Counted from the stretch's first letter, positions 41,529 through 51,520 are shown. The stretch is DNA of 64,000 bases from Agreia pratensis (GCF_900177685.1 NZ_FXAY01000005.1:62001-126000), one strand, 5' to 3'. Notes: generated from the letters alone by a model not told the origin. A program made the numbers and translations.

Positions 41529-44383
41529 GCCGGCCCCGCCGCCGCAACAAGGACACCGACGCCAAGCTCGACCGCGTTCCGGGCCCCTTCACCCGCTTCC
41601 GTCGCAGGCACCTGCGCATCGTCGCCCTCAGCCTGATCGGCCTCGTTCTGGTGGCCGCGTCGTTCATGCAGTCGACCTCGGCCGAGCTCCTCAAGCAGAC
41701 GTTGGATGCGAATTGGCGCGGCGACTACGACATTCTCGTGACGGCCGGCGGTTCGACTCCACTCGTCGACGGCGAGAGCACGCTGCTGTCCTCGTCGGCG
41801 CTCACGAATGCCGCGCTCGGACACATCCCCTCTGGCCAGGTCGCGCAAGTCGAGGGACTCGACGGCATCGACGTCGCCGCTCCGATCGGCGAGATCTCGA
41901 CACCCACCACGGGCACCTCCAAGGTCACACTGATCGTTCCCCTCGACAACAGCAACCCCGGCCCCCGGGCCTATCGGGCGACGACGCAGCTATCGATCGA
42001 CGACGGCGTCACCGCGCCGCGCACGATCAACGGGTCCGTCGATTTCGTCGTCGATCAGACGCAGTGGGAGGGGTTCAGGCAACTCGCCGACGGCGAGCAT
42101 GTGCGCATTCGAGCATCCACCACAGACGGCGGCACCTATGCGCCCGCCGAAACCGACCCGAACGTCGGGATCGATTACTACTACTCGGGCTACTCGTCCC
42201 CTCGCCAGCCGCCCCCGGGTGAAGGGATCGTCATGATCACCCTTCCCGTTCCGGCCGTCGAGACCGCTCATATCGTGCTCGTCGACGCCGAGGCAGAGAA
42301 ACGCCTGCTCGGCGACGCGGGCGACGTCATGGATCCACTGATCGACACGACCTCGCTCATCGGAACGCTCGGAACGAACGTCTACGACCCGACTGACCCC
42401 GACGATCGGCCCGTCGACGGAGACGATCTGCAGACCCTCTCGGAGAAGGGCATCGTCTCGAACGCCGCTCCGGTACTCACTCGCACCGTCGAGACCTCTC
42501 CCTCCGCTCTCACCGTGCAGCTCGCGCCTCTCGACGTGCCGCCGAGCACGCTCTCCGGTGCACTGACCTGGAACCAGACGGGGGACAATTCGATGCTGCC
42601 GCCCGGCCCCATCGAAGGCGCTACGGCAGGCGACGCACAGACGATCTACACGGGCGACCCGGGCGATGCGCTGTCACCGCTGACGTTCGACACAGTCGAC
42701 ATCAACTGGCCGGGATTCACCATGCCCGAGCAGCCGTCCTACGCTCGATTTCCCTACTTCCGTCCATCTGAGTCAAACATCTTGAGCATGGTCACGCCGA
42801 TGGCCGACTCCTCGGTTCAGCCCACCACGAGCACGGCGTCGATACCGGATGCGACGGGCGCGACGGATGCGCACGGCGCCGCTCCCCAGGTGAGCCTGCA
42901 GTCGACGAGCAACGACGCTGGCGAGCTGCAGTTCAACGCCCTCTCTCCGATTCTCGACCGCAACTCCCAGCCCCTCGACACCGTCGAATCGGAGATCTGG
43001 CCGGTGGGATCGTTCACACCTCAAAGCCTGCGTGGTGAGTCGACGAGCCTCGGCCAGGTCGGTCTCGGCTATGACGACCCCGATCCCACCGTGACAAACG
43101 GCAGCGAGCAGCAGATCCTGCCGCCCTCGTGGTCGGGCCTGGGGCTCAACACCTCCGGCGCCCTGGCCATCGCCGACCTCGAGAACGCGTCGAGCTGGCA
43201 CGTCACCGATCCTGTCTCGTCGATCAGGGTTCGGGTCGCCGGCATCGACGGGTACACCGCAGATGCCCAAGCGCGCATTCTCGACGTGGCCAACCGCATC
43301 CGAGATCTCGGGCTCACGGCCACGGTCGTCTCGGGATCGTCGCTCGAGGCGGTTCCCGTGAGCCTGCTGCCGCCCGCCGACGAGACGCAGGGCACCGAGG
43401 CAACGGATGATTCCGCACAGAACGCCCCGACGCCGGAGGCGGATGAGCGGACAGCGGCGCCCGTTGTGACGCTGGAGTACTCCCGACTCGGAGCCGCCGC
43501 CCTCGCCTCAGGCGGAGTATCGGGCACGAACCTGGCGCTGCTCGTCATGGCGATCGTCGCCGGCACGGCACTGCTCGTCGCCGTGCAACTGAGTTCGATC
43601 GCGGCCCGGCGCACCGACTCGGTCGTGCTGCGCCAGATCGGATGGCCTCGTGCCCGCATCCGACGTTGGCTCGTGGCCGAAGAGGCGATTCCGCTGGCGA
43701 TCTTGATCGTCGTCGGAGCCGCGACCATCGCGCTGTCGGCGGTGCGCGAGGTCACCATTCCCATGGTGATCATCTCGCTCGGCGCGAGCCTTCTCACGTC
43801 TGCCCTCCTGATCCAGCGTGGCGCGCACCCGGCGGCGCCTCCGCGACTCGGCCACGACGCCGCGCGGGCGGGAAAGCTCCGCACTCCGTCTCGTCTCGGA
43901 CTGAGGCAGGCAGCGACCAGTCCAGCGACCACGGTGACCCTTGCTCTCGCCTTCACCCTCGTCTACCTCGCAGCGGCGACCGCGATCGCCGTGCTGCTCA
44001 CCGGGCGGCAGGCCGCCGGCACCTCTCGGCTCGGAGCGTTCGCCACCGCGCAGGCGCTGGTGCCGCAGGGCATCCTGATCACGGTGACCATCGTGGCGAG
44101 CTGCGTGCTCATCGTGGTCGTGCGCCGACTCGGCCTCGAGCGGCGAACCGCGCAACTCGAGGCACTGCACGCCATGGGATGGCAGCGGACGCACCTGCGC
44201 AAAACCGCCATCGCAGAGGTGCTCAGCTCGGCTGCGCCGGGGCTGCTCGCAGGAGCGGTGTTCGCCGTCATCGGAAGCGTGCTGCTGAGCCCGACCGCGG
44301 TGCTGCCGGCCGCCGGGGCCGGAGCGCTCACCACGATCGTGGTCACGGCGGTAGTGGTGAGGTCCTCCCTGCGCCGTCGCTGA
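41525..44383 (+). CDS. Large FtsX-like ABC permease
   Basis: A 952-residue permease. One helix near residues 31-48, then an extracytoplasmic domain of about 600 residues, then three helices (about 665-760), a cytosolic stretch, a further helix near 800 and two or three more at the C-terminus with FtsX-type ARRTDSVVLRQIGWPRARIRRW and TAQLEALHAMGWQRTHLRK coupling segments. The long outer domain, rich in Ser/Thr/Asp, suggests it binds envelope components or exports a peptide. Works with the ATPase encoded just upstream. Confidence 0.88.
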   Translation: MSRPRRRNKDTDAKLDRVPGPFTRFRRRHLRIVALSLIGLVLVAASFMQSTSAELLKQTLDANWRGDYDILVTAGGSTPLVDGESTLLSSSALTNAALGHIPSGQVAQVEGLDGIDVAAPIGEISTPTTGTSKVTLIVPLDNSNPGPRAYRATTQLSIDDGVTAPRTINGSVDFVVDQTQWEGFRQLADGEHVRIRASTTDGGTYAPAETDPNVGIDYYYSGYSSPRQPPPGEGIVMITLPVPAVETAHIVLVDAEAEKRLLGDAGDVMDPLIDTTSLIGTLGTNVYDPTDPDDRPVDGDDLQTLSEKGIVSNAAPVLTRTVETSPSALTVQLAPLDVPPSTLSGALTWNQTGDNSMLPPGPIEGATAGDAQTIYTGDPGDALSPLTFDTVDINWPGFTMPEQPSYARFPYFRPSESNILSMVTPMADSSVQPTTSTASIPDATGATDAHGAAPQVSLQSTSNDAGELQFNALSPILDRNSQPLDTVESEIWPVGSFTPQSLRGESTSLGQVGLGYDDPDPTVTNGSEQQILPPSWSGLGLNTSGALAIADLENASSWHVTDPVSSIRVRVAGIDGYTADAQARILDVANRIRDLGLTATVVSGSSLEAVPVSLLPPADETQGTEATDDSAQNAPTPEADERTAAPVVTLEYSRLGAAALASGGVSGTNLALLVMAIVAGTALLVAVQLSSIAARRTDSVVLRQIGWPRARIRRWLVAEEAIPLAILIVVGAATIALSAVREVTIPMVIISLGASLLTSALLIQRGAHPAAPPRLGHDAARAGKLRTPSRLGLRQAATSPATTVTLALAFTLVYLAAATAIAVLLTGRQAAGTSRLGAFATAQALVPQGILITVTIVASCVLIVVVRRLGLERRTAQLEALHAMGWQRTHLRKTAIAEVLSSAAPGLLAGAVFAVIGSVLLSPTAVLPAAGAGALTTIVVTAVVVRSSLRRR

Positions 44384-44401
44384 GCCGGGCGCCGGTCGGC
44401 A

Positions 44402-44525
44402 TGGTCTCGATACGCTTCGGCCGCGGGCGGCCTCGGGCTACTCGACCGGCGCAGGCCGCCCTCGCCTCCGCGCCCCCGCGCTGATCGAGTAGTCGCGCGA
44501 CGAAGGCGCCGACGTATCGAGACCA
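44402..44525. repeat. Actinobacterial REP hairpin
   Basis: TGGTCTCGATACG (44402-44414) pairs with 44513-44525, and CTACTCGA (44438-44445) pairs inside it with TCGAGTAG (44485-44492). This nested form is typical of Microbacteriaceae intergenic repeats. Confidence 0.7.
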
Positions 44526-44578
44526 CCGCAGTTACGCCAAGATAGTCGCATCACACGATCAGCGATAGGAGCGCCATC

Positions 44579-45538
44579 TTGCCCGCAGCGAGCAATCTGA
44601 CCGAATACCTCAGCAGCCTCCCCGCCGATCGACGTGACGCATTCGCCGGCCTGATGTCCGCAACCGCAGCGGTGCCCGTGCCTCCGTCGAACAACTCCTT
44701 CGTTTTTCTTGCCGGGCAGACCACGCACCCCGAATATGACGACGCCGAGACTGTGTTCTGGAAGGCCGTCGAGCAGCTGCAGCTGCCCAACGCCGTCAGG
44801 GACGGTGAGTTGCCTCTGGTCTACTGGGGTTTCCACTCCATCGACCTGTTGCTCCGCCGCCGCTCGAACGGCATTCTCGTCACCGATCGCACCGTCTACC
44901 TCGACGACGTGGGCCACAGCTCAGCCCAGTTCGCGACCGAGAGCATCGACCCCGCCGCCATTCGGGTGGCGGGCGAATCGCTCGAGCTGGGCGGCGCATC
45001 CATCGGTCTCGCGCAGATCGCCAAGATGCTCGAGCCGACAACCGCTGTGGATGCCGCCGCCGACCTTTCCGCCGTCATCACGGCAGTGCAGGCGGCGGGC
45101 GCCACCGTCACCGGCTACGGGAGTGCGGCCAGCGCCGAGGCAACCCAGACCGTGGAGCAGCTCGTGCTCGCGAGCCGCATGAGTTCCGACTTCCGGATTC
45201 CTTCGCGCCCGAAAGACGTCAAGGCGCTGAACAAGTTGTCGGCCAAGTGGAGCCTTCCCGCCGACGAGGTGCTGCTCGTCTCGCTGTCGAGCGCGACGTT
45301 CGCGGGTGTCTACGGCATCGCCATCACGAACAAGGCGGTGTACTCCAAAGACCTCATGGAGCCGCTGTTCCGCACCGCGTTGGAAGACGTCGAGGGCTTC
45401 GTCTGGGAGGCCGAGACGAAGACCTTCCGGGTGTCGAACGATCACGCGGCCCCGACGCATCCGGCCATCACCGACGACAACCGCGACTACGCGGCGAACC
45501 TGCTGCACGACCTCGCCCGCGCGGCTGCCCGCGAATAG
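44579..45538 (+). CDS. Hypothetical protein with two PH-like (YokE-type) segments
   Basis: A 319-residue soluble protein. Two segments look like bacterial PH/YokE domains: SNGILVTDRTVYLDDVG (about residues 98-114) and GVYGIAITNKAVYSKDLMEPLF (about 242-263), each a strand-turn-strand ending in a lysine/arginine-rich or acidic strand. It starts with TTG 44579, supported by AGGAG (44567-44571). No family named with confidence; membrane or stress association is only suggested by the domain type. Confidence 0.72.
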   Translation: MPAASNLTEYLSSLPADRRDAFAGLMSATAAVPVPPSNNSFVFLAGQTTHPEYDDAETVFWKAVEQLQLPNAVRDGELPLVYWGFHSIDLLLRRRSNGILVTDRTVYLDDVGHSSAQFATESIDPAAIRVAGESLELGGASIGLAQIAKMLEPTTAVDAAADLSAVITAVQAAGATVTGYGSAASAEATQTVEQLVLASRMSSDFRIPSRPKDVKALNKLSAKWSLPADEVLLVSLSSATFAGVYGIAITNKAVYSKDLMEPLFRTALEDVEGFVWEAETKTFRVSNDHAAPTHPAITDDNRDYAANLLHDLARAAARE

Positions 45539-45554
45539 AGGCCGCTACTCCGGC

Positions 45555-45624
45555 CCAGTAGTACCCCGCGCGGACAACATGTACCGGCGCACCGGGCACT
45601 ACTGTCCGCGCGGAGTACTACTGG
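45555..45624. repeat. 22-bp inverted repeat
   Basis: The arms 45555-45576 (starting CCAGTAGTAC) and 45603-45624 are complementary at 21 of 22 positions, around a 26-base loop. It lies right after the PH-like gene and may be a terminator or a mobile palindrome. Confidence 0.6.
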
Positions 45625-45815
45625 CGCGTGTGCGCCGATCGAGTAGCGGCTGAGGAACGAACCCGCGTCCTGAGTTACGCTTCTCGAGGCTTCGACGCGG
45701 CTCGAGCGCGCGCTCGTGTCGGGCCGCCCAGTTCTCAACCCGGCAACCGACGACGCCGTCCTCTCGGGCGCCGTTGCTGTACCGATCGATCCCTTCCAGG
45801 AGTAAGCGAGTAAGC

Positions 45816-46106
45816 ATGGAGAGCAACACCGGCAATCCACTCGTCGTGGAGTTCGACGGCGAACGGCACGAGCTGCTGTGGCCGCCGGCCGTGCCGCTCG
45901 CCGTCTTCTTGAAGTCCCGTGGCATCAAGGTTCCCTACGCGTGCGGAGAGGGCTTTTGCGGCGGGTGCATCGCGCGCCTGACCGGCGGCAACGTGACCAT
46001 GGCCATCAACGAGATCCTCGACGACGACGACCTGGCGAACGACCTGATTCTCGGCTGCCAGGCAGTGCTCGACGGAGACGAGCCCATCTCGGTCCGCTAC
46101 GACTGA
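45816..46106 (+). CDS. 2Fe-2S ferredoxin
   Basis: A 96-residue plant/vertebrate-type ferredoxin. Cluster ligands C43, C48, C51 and C81 have the canonical C-x4-C-x2-C-x29-C spacing in YACGEGFCGGC and LILGCQ. It would pass electrons to an oxygenase or reductase; none is adjacent, but it converges with the 2-oxoacid dehydrogenase operon. ATG 45816 gives the normal family length. Confidence 0.9.
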   Translation: MESNTGNPLVVEFDGERHELLWPPAVPLAVFLKSRGIKVPYACGEGFCGGCIARLTGGNVTMAINEILDDDDLANDLILGCQAVLDGDEPISVRYD

Positions 46107-46137
46107 GCGTCGCCCCCGAGAAGCACCGCTCTGCGCT

Positions 46138-46223
46138 GATCGAGTAGCGGCGCGACGAAGGAGCCCGCGTATCGAGATCACCAGCGTGGTCTCGATACGG
46201 TCGCTGAGCGACCTACTCGACCA
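46138..46223. repeat. Actinobacterial REP hairpin
   Basis: TCGAGTAG (46140-46147) pairs with CTACTCGA (46213-46220), enclosing CGTATCGAGA and TCTCGATACG arms. Same family as 44402-44525; it separates the ferredoxin from the convergent E2 gene. Confidence 0.7.
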
Positions 46224-46234
46224 GCGCAAGGAAT

Positions 46235-47731
46235 CTAGTCGAGCAGCAGCGCCGGCTCCTCGATGATGCTCGCGACGTCGGCCAAGAACCGGCTCGCCAC
46301 ATCGCCATCGACAACGCGGTGATCGAAGCTCGCACCCACGGTCGTCACGAAGCGCGGACGCACCTCGCCGTCGACGACCCACGGCTTCTGCTTGATCGTT
46401 CCCAGAGCAACGATCGCAACCTCGCCCGGGTTCAGAATCGGCGTGCCCGTGTCCATGCCGAACACACCGATGTTCGTGATGGTGATCGTGCCGTTGGCCT
46501 GATCCGCCGGCGAGGTGCGCCCCTCGCGCGCGGTCAGCGTGAGCTGCTCCAGCGCCGTGGCGAGCTCGAGCAGCGACATGTCCTGCGCATCCTTGACGTT
46601 CGGAACGATGAGCCCGCGCGGCGTCGCAGCGGCGATGCCCAGGTTCACGTAGTTGCGAACCGTGATCTCCTTGTCGCCCCACGCGGAGTTCACCATCGGG
46701 TTGCGGCGCACGGCCCAGATCATCGCGCGCGCCATGATCAGCAGCGGCGAGACCTTCACGCCCGTGAAGTCGGTCGACGTCTTCAGACGCTTCACGAACT
46801 CCATGGTGCGCGTGGCGTCGACGTCGACGAACAGGCTCACGTGCGGCGCCGAGAACGCGGAGTGCGTCATGGCCTTCGCGATCTGCTTGCGCACGCCCTT
46901 CACGGGAATGATCTCTTCACGCGTGTCGGCCCACTGCGGCGTCTCGATGTTGTGGAACACCTTCGCCTGCTCCGCGTGACGCACCACGTCGGCACGAGTG
47001 ATGTCGCCGATGGGGCCCGTGGGCTGCACCTCACCGAGGTTCACGTCGAGGTCTTTGGCCAGCTTGCGAATCGGCGGCTTGGCGATGATCGGTAGGCCGG
47101 TCAGCACGGGCATGCGCGGGGCGCGGGTTGCGGATGCCTGCGGCTGGCCACCCGAGACGGGTGCAGCGGATGCCGTGGCCGGCTTGGCCCCGGCCGCTGC
47201 GGCACCGCCAGCGCGGCTGGGCCGGCGGCTGGCGACGTGGCCCTTGATGCCGTACCCGACCAGGACCGCGCCCGAGGAGCTGTCTGATTCCTTTGAGACG
47301 CTGGCGGCGGCATCCGCTCGCACCTGCTCGGCCTCGACGACCGCGGGCGACGACACGGCCGCGGGAGCGACGTGGTGAGCGGTCGGCGCCGGTGCCGCGG
47401 GAACCGAGGCCGGTGCGGAGGCGGGCATGGAGGCCGCGGTGATCGGCGTCTCGAAGCCGGGAACGGGCGCGGGCGCGACCGCACCGGAGCCGGAGGAGGA
47501 GACGCTGATGATGGGCGTTCCCACGTCGACGGTGTCGCCCTCGGCTACGAGCAGACCCTCGACGACGCCCTCGAACGGAGAGGGCAGCTCGACGAGCGAC
47601 TTGGCGGTCTCGATCTCGACGAGCACGTCGTTGATGGCGACGGTGTCACCGGGGGCGACGCGCCAAGAGACGATCTCGGCCTCGGTGAGGCCTTCGCCGA
47701 CGTCGGGGAGGTTGAAGTGCGAGGTGGTCAC
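46235..47731 (-). CDS. bkdC: Branched-chain 2-oxoacid dehydrogenase E2 (dihydrolipoyl acyltransferase)
   Basis: A 498-residue E2 core enzyme. Lipoyl domain at 1-80 with lipoylated K44 ([17 protein letters not shown]); Ala/Pro-rich linker; peripheral-subunit-binding domain [31 protein letters not shown]; catalytic domain ending [10 protein letters not shown] with active-site H471 and D475. It transfers acyl groups from E1 to CoA. GTG 47731 follows AAAGGA. A very strong hairpin separates it from the E1beta gene. Substrate class (branched-chain) is inferred from E1 sequence type. Confidence 0.9.
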   Translation of the reverse strand: MTTSHFNLPDVGEGLTEAEIVSWRVAPGDTVAINDVLVEIETAKSLVELPSPFEGVVEGLLVAEGDTVDVGTPIISVSSSGSGAVAPAPVPGFETPITAASMPASAPASVPAAPAPTAHHVAPAAVSSPAVVEAEQVRADAAASVSKESDSSSGAVLVGYGIKGHVASRRPSRAGGAAAAGAKPATASAAPVSGGQPQASATRAPRMPVLTGLPIIAKPPIRKLAKDLDVNLGEVQPTGPIGDITRADVVRHAEQAKVFHNIETPQWADTREEIIPVKGVRKQIAKAMTHSAFSAPHVSLFVDVDATRTMEFVKRLKTSTDFTGVKVSPLLIMARAMIWAVRRNPMVNSAWGDKEITVRNYVNLGIAAATPRGLIVPNVKDAQDMSLLELATALEQLTLTAREGRTSPADQANGTITITNIGVFGMDTGTPILNPGEVAIVALGTIKQKPWVVDGEVRPRFVTTVGASFDHRVVDGDVASRFLADVASIIEEPALLLD

Positions 47732-47753
47732 GATGCCATCCTTTGCTTGTTTT

Positions 47754-47813
47754 CGTTCCCTGAGCCTGTCGAAGGGAAGTGCGGGACGTTCCCTTCGACA
47801 GGCTCAGGGAACG
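47754..47813. repeat. Perfect 25-bp hairpin between E1beta and E2 genes
   Basis: Arms 47754-47778 and 47789-47813 are exactly complementary around a 10-base loop; the core reads CCCTGAGCCTGTCGAAGGG. This is a known actinobacterial REP type, and inside an operon it could reduce read-through into the E2 gene. Confidence 0.75.
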
Positions 47814-47819
47814 GGAGGT

Positions 47820-48800
47820 CTAGAACGCCAGCGACCGGTCGACCGCTTCGAGGATGCGGTCGACGTCGGGCAGGTACAGGTTCTCGATACGAGGAGCCGG
47901 CATGGGAACGTCGAAGCCCGACACCCGGATCACCGGAGCCTGCAGCGAGTAGAACGCCCGCTCGGCGACGGTGGCCGCGATCTCGGATCCGACGCTGACG
48001 AAGCCGGCGGCCTCCTGGCACACCACCAGGCGGCCTGTCTTGGTGACCGAGTCGAGAATGGGCGTGTAGTCGACCGGGCTCAGAGAGCGCAGGTCGATGA
48101 CCTCGAGGCTCACTCCCTCGGTGGCGGCGAGCTCAGCGGCCTGCAGCATCATGGTGACCATGGCGCCGTGACCGACCAGGGTCGCATCCGTGCCCGTGCG
48201 CGCGACGCGACTGGCGTGGAGGGGCGAGGCCGAGGCATCCAGTTCGACCGGGCCCTTGGGCCAGTAGCGGCTCTTGGGCTCGAAGAAGATCACGGGGTCG
48301 TTCGACTCGATCGACTCCTGGATCATCCAGTAGGCGTCGTTGGGGGTCGACGGGCTGACCACGCGCAGACCGGCCGTGTGAGCGAAGTACGCCTCGGGGC
48401 TCTCCATGTGGTGCTCGATCGCGCCGATGTGGGCGCCGTAAGGAATGCGGATGACCACGGGCATGCGCAGTGTTCCGCGCCCACGGTTGGTGAGCTTGGC
48501 GAGCTGCGTGGTGATCTGGTTGAAGGCCGGGTAGACGAAGCCGTCGAACTGGATCTCGCAGACGGGCCGGTAGCCGCGCAGGGCGAGGCCGATGGCGGTG
48601 CCGACGATGCCTGACTCGGCGAGGGGCGTGTCGAGCACGCGCGTGTCGCCGAACTCGGCTTTGATGCCCTCGGTCACACGGAACACTCCTCCGAGCGTTC
48701 CGATGTCTTCGCCCATGAGCAGTACTTTGTCGTTGTCGCGCATGGCTTTGCGCAGGCCCGCGTTGATGGCCTTCGCCAGCGGAAGTTCTTCGACGGCCAT
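47820..48800 (-). CDS. bkdB: Branched-chain 2-oxoacid dehydrogenase E1 beta
   Basis: A 326-residue transketolase-like subunit: LLMGEDIGTLGGVFRVTEGIKAEFG, DTPLAESGIVGTAIGLALRGYRPVCEIQF, PYGAHIGAIEHHMESPEAYFAH, and the C-terminal domain VVCQEAAGFVSVGSEIAA. With E1alpha it decarboxylates 2-oxoacids on thiamine diphosphate. Its ATG overlaps the E1alpha stop (TAATG), giving coupled, equal synthesis. Confidence 0.93.
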   Translation of the reverse strand: MAVEELPLAKAINAGLRKAMRDNDKVLLMGEDIGTLGGVFRVTEGIKAEFGDTRVLDTPLAESGIVGTAIGLALRGYRPVCEIQFDGFVYPAFNQITTQLAKLTNRGRGTLRMPVVIRIPYGAHIGAIEHHMESPEAYFAHTAGLRVVSPSTPNDAYWMIQESIESNDPVIFFEPKSRYWPKGPVELDASASPLHASRVARTGTDATLVGHGAMVTMMLQAAELAATEGVSLEVIDLRSLSPVDYTPILDSVTKTGRLVVCQEAAGFVSVGSEIAATVAERAFYSLQAPVIRVSGFDVPMPAPRIENLYLPDVDRILEAVDRSLAF

Positions 48801-49921
48801 TACTTGTCTCCTCCGAACGACGCCTCGTAGTTCGCCAGCCAGGCCTTCTGCTCGGTGATGAGCGGGTGCGGCTCGCTGTAGACGTGGTCGAACAGGTTGT
48901 CGATCGTGGGGTTGGGCAGCTCGAGCGTGCGGCGCCGGATGTCCGCCGCGAAGTCGGCCGCCTCTTGCTCGACGTCGGCGAAGAAGGCCTCGCTCGCACC
49001 CTTGTTCTTGAGGAACGTCTCGAAGCGCAGAATCGGGTCGCGGGCGACCCAGTGGGCCAGCTGCTCGTCGGTCTGGTAGCGGGTGGGGTCGTCGGATGTC
49101 GTGTGGGCGCCGATGCGGTACGTCATGGCCTCGATATAGCTGGGCCCCAGACCGTTACGGGCGTCGTCGAGGTGTTTCGCCGAGACGGCGTAGCTGGCGA
49201 GAACGTCGTTGCCGTCGACCTGCACGCTCGGAATGCCGAAGCCGCGCGGGCGCAGGTAGAGGGGAACGCGCGACTGCGTGGCGACCGGAACCGAAATGGC
49301 CCACTGGTTGTTCTGCAAGAAGAAGACGGTGGGCGTCTGGTAGCTGGCCGCGAAGACCATGGCCTCGTTGACGTCGCCCTCACTGGTGGAGCCGTCGCCG
49401 AAGTAGACGACCACGGCGGTGTCGGTGTCGGGGTTGCCCGTGCCGACGGCGCCGTCGAAGTTGACTCCCATGGCGTAGCCCGTGGCGTGCAGCGTCTGCG
49501 TGCCGAGAACCAGGGTATAGCCGTGGAAGTTGCCGTTCTTGGGGTCGTTCACGTCCCACCCGCCGAGGGTGGTGCCGCGCATCAGGCCGACGATGCCCAT
49601 GAGGTCGACGCCGCGGATTTTCGCGACGACGTGCTCGCGGTAGCTCGGAAAGATGTGGTCTTGCGCGCGCGTTGCGCGGGCCGATCCGACCTGCGCGGCC
49701 TCTTGTCCGTGGCTCGGCGGCCACAGGGCCATCTGCCCCTGGCGCTGCAGGTTTGTGCACTCGGTGTCGAAACGTCGGATGACGAACATGTCGCGATAGA
49801 ACTGCTCGTGCTGAGCGTCGCTGAGCGCCTCTATATAGGGCAGGTACTCGTCGCTCCCGGCGCTGGGAGCGAAGGTGCCGTCTGTGGCCAGGAACTGAAC
49901 CGCGGGCGGAGGAGTGGTCAT
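48800..49921 (-). CDS. bkdA: Branched-chain 2-oxoacid dehydrogenase E1 alpha
   Basis: A 373-residue thiamine-diphosphate-binding subunit. The TPP motif is GDGSTSEGDVNEAMVFAASYQTPTVFFLQNNQWAI; PSHGQEAAQVGSA and PSYREHVVAKIRGVD line the active site, and the phosphorylation-loop region YRIGAHTTSDDPTRYQ is typical of BCKDH E1alpha. Lies 31 bp downstream of the aminotransferase gene, so they are probably co-transcribed. Confidence 0.93.
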   Translation of the reverse strand: MTTPPPAVQFLATDGTFAPSAGSDEYLPYIEALSDAQHEQFYRDMFVIRRFDTECTNLQRQGQMALWPPSHGQEAAQVGSARATRAQDHIFPSYREHVVAKIRGVDLMGIVGLMRGTTLGGWDVNDPKNGNFHGYTLVLGTQTLHATGYAMGVNFDGAVGTGNPDTDTAVVVYFGDGSTSEGDVNEAMVFAASYQTPTVFFLQNNQWAISVPVATQSRVPLYLRPRGFGIPSVQVDGNDVLASYAVSAKHLDDARNGLGPSYIEAMTYRIGAHTTSDDPTRYQTDEQLAHWVARDPILRFETFLKNKGASEAFFADVEQEAADFAADIRRRTLELPNPTIDNLFDHVYSEPHPLITEQKAWLANYEASFGGDK

Positions 49922-49952
49922 GGATGAACCCTCTTGTCTTTCGCTTGTATGC

Positions 49953-51059
49953 CTACGCTATCGGGTGCGTCGAGGGGCCATCTGAGAGGGTAGCCACAAG
50001 CTTTGACGACACAGCGATGAGTTTCTCTACAGATTCGTGCTCGCCGATCGAAATGCGCACTCCTTCGGGGTGGAATGCGCGCACGACTATTCCATTTTCG
50101 GCATATACCTCGGCGGCGTGGGCCGTGTGCTCGCCGGTGGGCAGCCAGATGAAGTTTCCCTGCGGCTTCGGAGCGTCCCACCCCTGGTCGATGAGCGCGG
50201 CCCAGAGGGCGTCGCGGCGCTCGGCGATGTCTACGACTCGCTCGTTAAGTTGAATGTCGTCGCCCAGGCTCACGACGGCGGCGTGCTGCGCCTGGTCGGT
50301 GATTCCGAGCGGAATAGCGGTCGTGCGGGCGGCCTGCAGGATAGCGGCAGGTCCGATGCCGTAGCCGACGCGCAGGCCGGCCAGCCCGTAGGCCTTGGAG
50401 AAGGTGCGCAGAACGACGAGGTTCGGGTAGTGGCCGAGCAGGGCGGCGCCGTCGACGGCATCCTCATCGGTCACAAATTCGGCATAAGCCTCGTCGAGAA
50501 TCACGAGCAGATCGCTCGGAACGGCATCCATGAACTCTTCGAACTCGGTCTGGGTGACGATCGTTCCGGTGGGGTTGTTGGGGCTGCACACGATGATCAG
50601 CCGAGTTCGATCGGTGATGGCGTCGAGCATCGCCGGCAGGTCGTGCCGATGGTCGTCGGTGTTGGGAACCTTGACGCTGACCGCGCCGGTGAGGGTGGGC
50701 ATCCAGGGGTAGGCCTCGAACGAGCGCCACGAGTAGACGACCTCGTCACCTGCGCCGGCCGCCGCCTGCACCAGCTGCACGAGAAGGGAGACCGACCCGG
50801 CCCCGATAATAACCTCGTCGGCGCTCACGCCGAACCGCTCTGCCAGCTTGGCGGTGAGGTCGGGCGCGGCGGCATTCGGATAGCGATTGAGCGAGGCGCT
50901 CGCCTTCTCTACGGCCTCGAGCACCCCGGGCAGCGGAGGAAAGGGGTTCTCGTTGCTGGAGAGCTTGAACCCTCCCTCTATAGAGGTGCCCTGCTTATAG
51001 GGGGGCAACGCGAGGATTTCGGGACGCAGCTTGACGGGGGAAACGGGAGAGTCGCTCAC
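49953..51059 (-). CDS. HisC-like aminotransferase (histidinol-phosphate / aromatic)
   Basis: A 368-residue PLP aminotransferase, fold type I. Conserved blocks: [28 protein letters not shown], and [14 protein letters not shown] with the PLP lysine K222. The family covers HisC and aromatic aminotransferase Pat. Placement in front of the branched-chain 2-oxoacid dehydrogenase genes, not in a his operon, suggests it supplies 2-oxoacids (aromatic or branched) to that complex rather than making histidine. Specificity is unproven. Confidence 0.88.
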   Translation of the reverse strand: MSDSPVSPVKLRPEILALPPYKQGTSIEGGFKLSSNENPFPPLPGVLEAVEKASASLNRYPNAAAPDLTAKLAERFGVSADEVIIGAGSVSLLVQLVQAAAGAGDEVVYSWRSFEAYPWMPTLTGAVSVKVPNTDDHRHDLPAMLDAITDRTRLIIVCSPNNPTGTIVTQTEFEEFMDAVPSDLLVILDEAYAEFVTDEDAVDGAALLGHYPNLVVLRTFSKAYGLAGLRVGYGIGPAAILQAARTTAIPLGITDQAQHAAVVSLGDDIQLNERVVDIAERRDALWAALIDQGWDAPKPQGNFIWLPTGEHTAHAAEVYAENGIVVRAFHPEGVRISIGEHESVEKLIAVSSKLVATLSDGPSTHPIA

Positions 51060-51189
51060 TGGGTCAGTCTATGTTGCGGCGTTCCGCTGGTCAGTAATGA
51101 GTCAGCGTTAGAACTCGACCGGCGCGAGAATTCCTTGGAGCGCATCTTGGACTCATCACCCGGAGGCCACTCCTTCACCCGTTCTCTTG

Positions 51190-51520
51190 TCACTTGCCGA
51201 CGCCAGCAGATGAGTCGCCGTTGTCAAAATCGGCTAACTCCTTCCGTTCCGAGTCACCCTGGTCGTTCGCGAAGCCATCCCAAAGCAGATTTGCATCGAA
51301 GACCAGAGATAAGGCGACGGCTTTCTTGTCCTGGCGCAGGCCCCGGGATGTGAACCGGTCGATGACGGGCAGCGAGAGAACCTCGTCGACTTCGAGGAGA
51401 AGCGAAGCGGTCTGCTAGACCCGGAGGGCGAGACGGGCGGTGATCAAGTGGAGTTGCTTCCCCGAGTAAGTGCTGAACGGTGCGGCGGCGCGGACGGCAG
51501 CCTGGACGAACTCGTGGATC
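51190..51520 (-). pseudogene. Decayed integrase-like or hypothetical gene remnant
   Basis: One frame reads IHEFVQAAVRAAAPFSTYSG, then HLITARLALRV, a TAG stop (51415-51417), then LLLEVDEVLSLPVIDRFTSRG and on to a TGA at 51190. No start codon is available. The phrases resemble the N-terminal SAM-like part of phage-integrase-type proteins from memory. The rest of 51060-51766 shows no supportable gene. Confidence 0.4.

Noticed and set aside
46319-47095. Long plus-strand frames opposite the E2, E1beta and E1alpha genes
   Set aside because: High-GC antisense frames without motifs; the minus-strand proteins are unmistakable.
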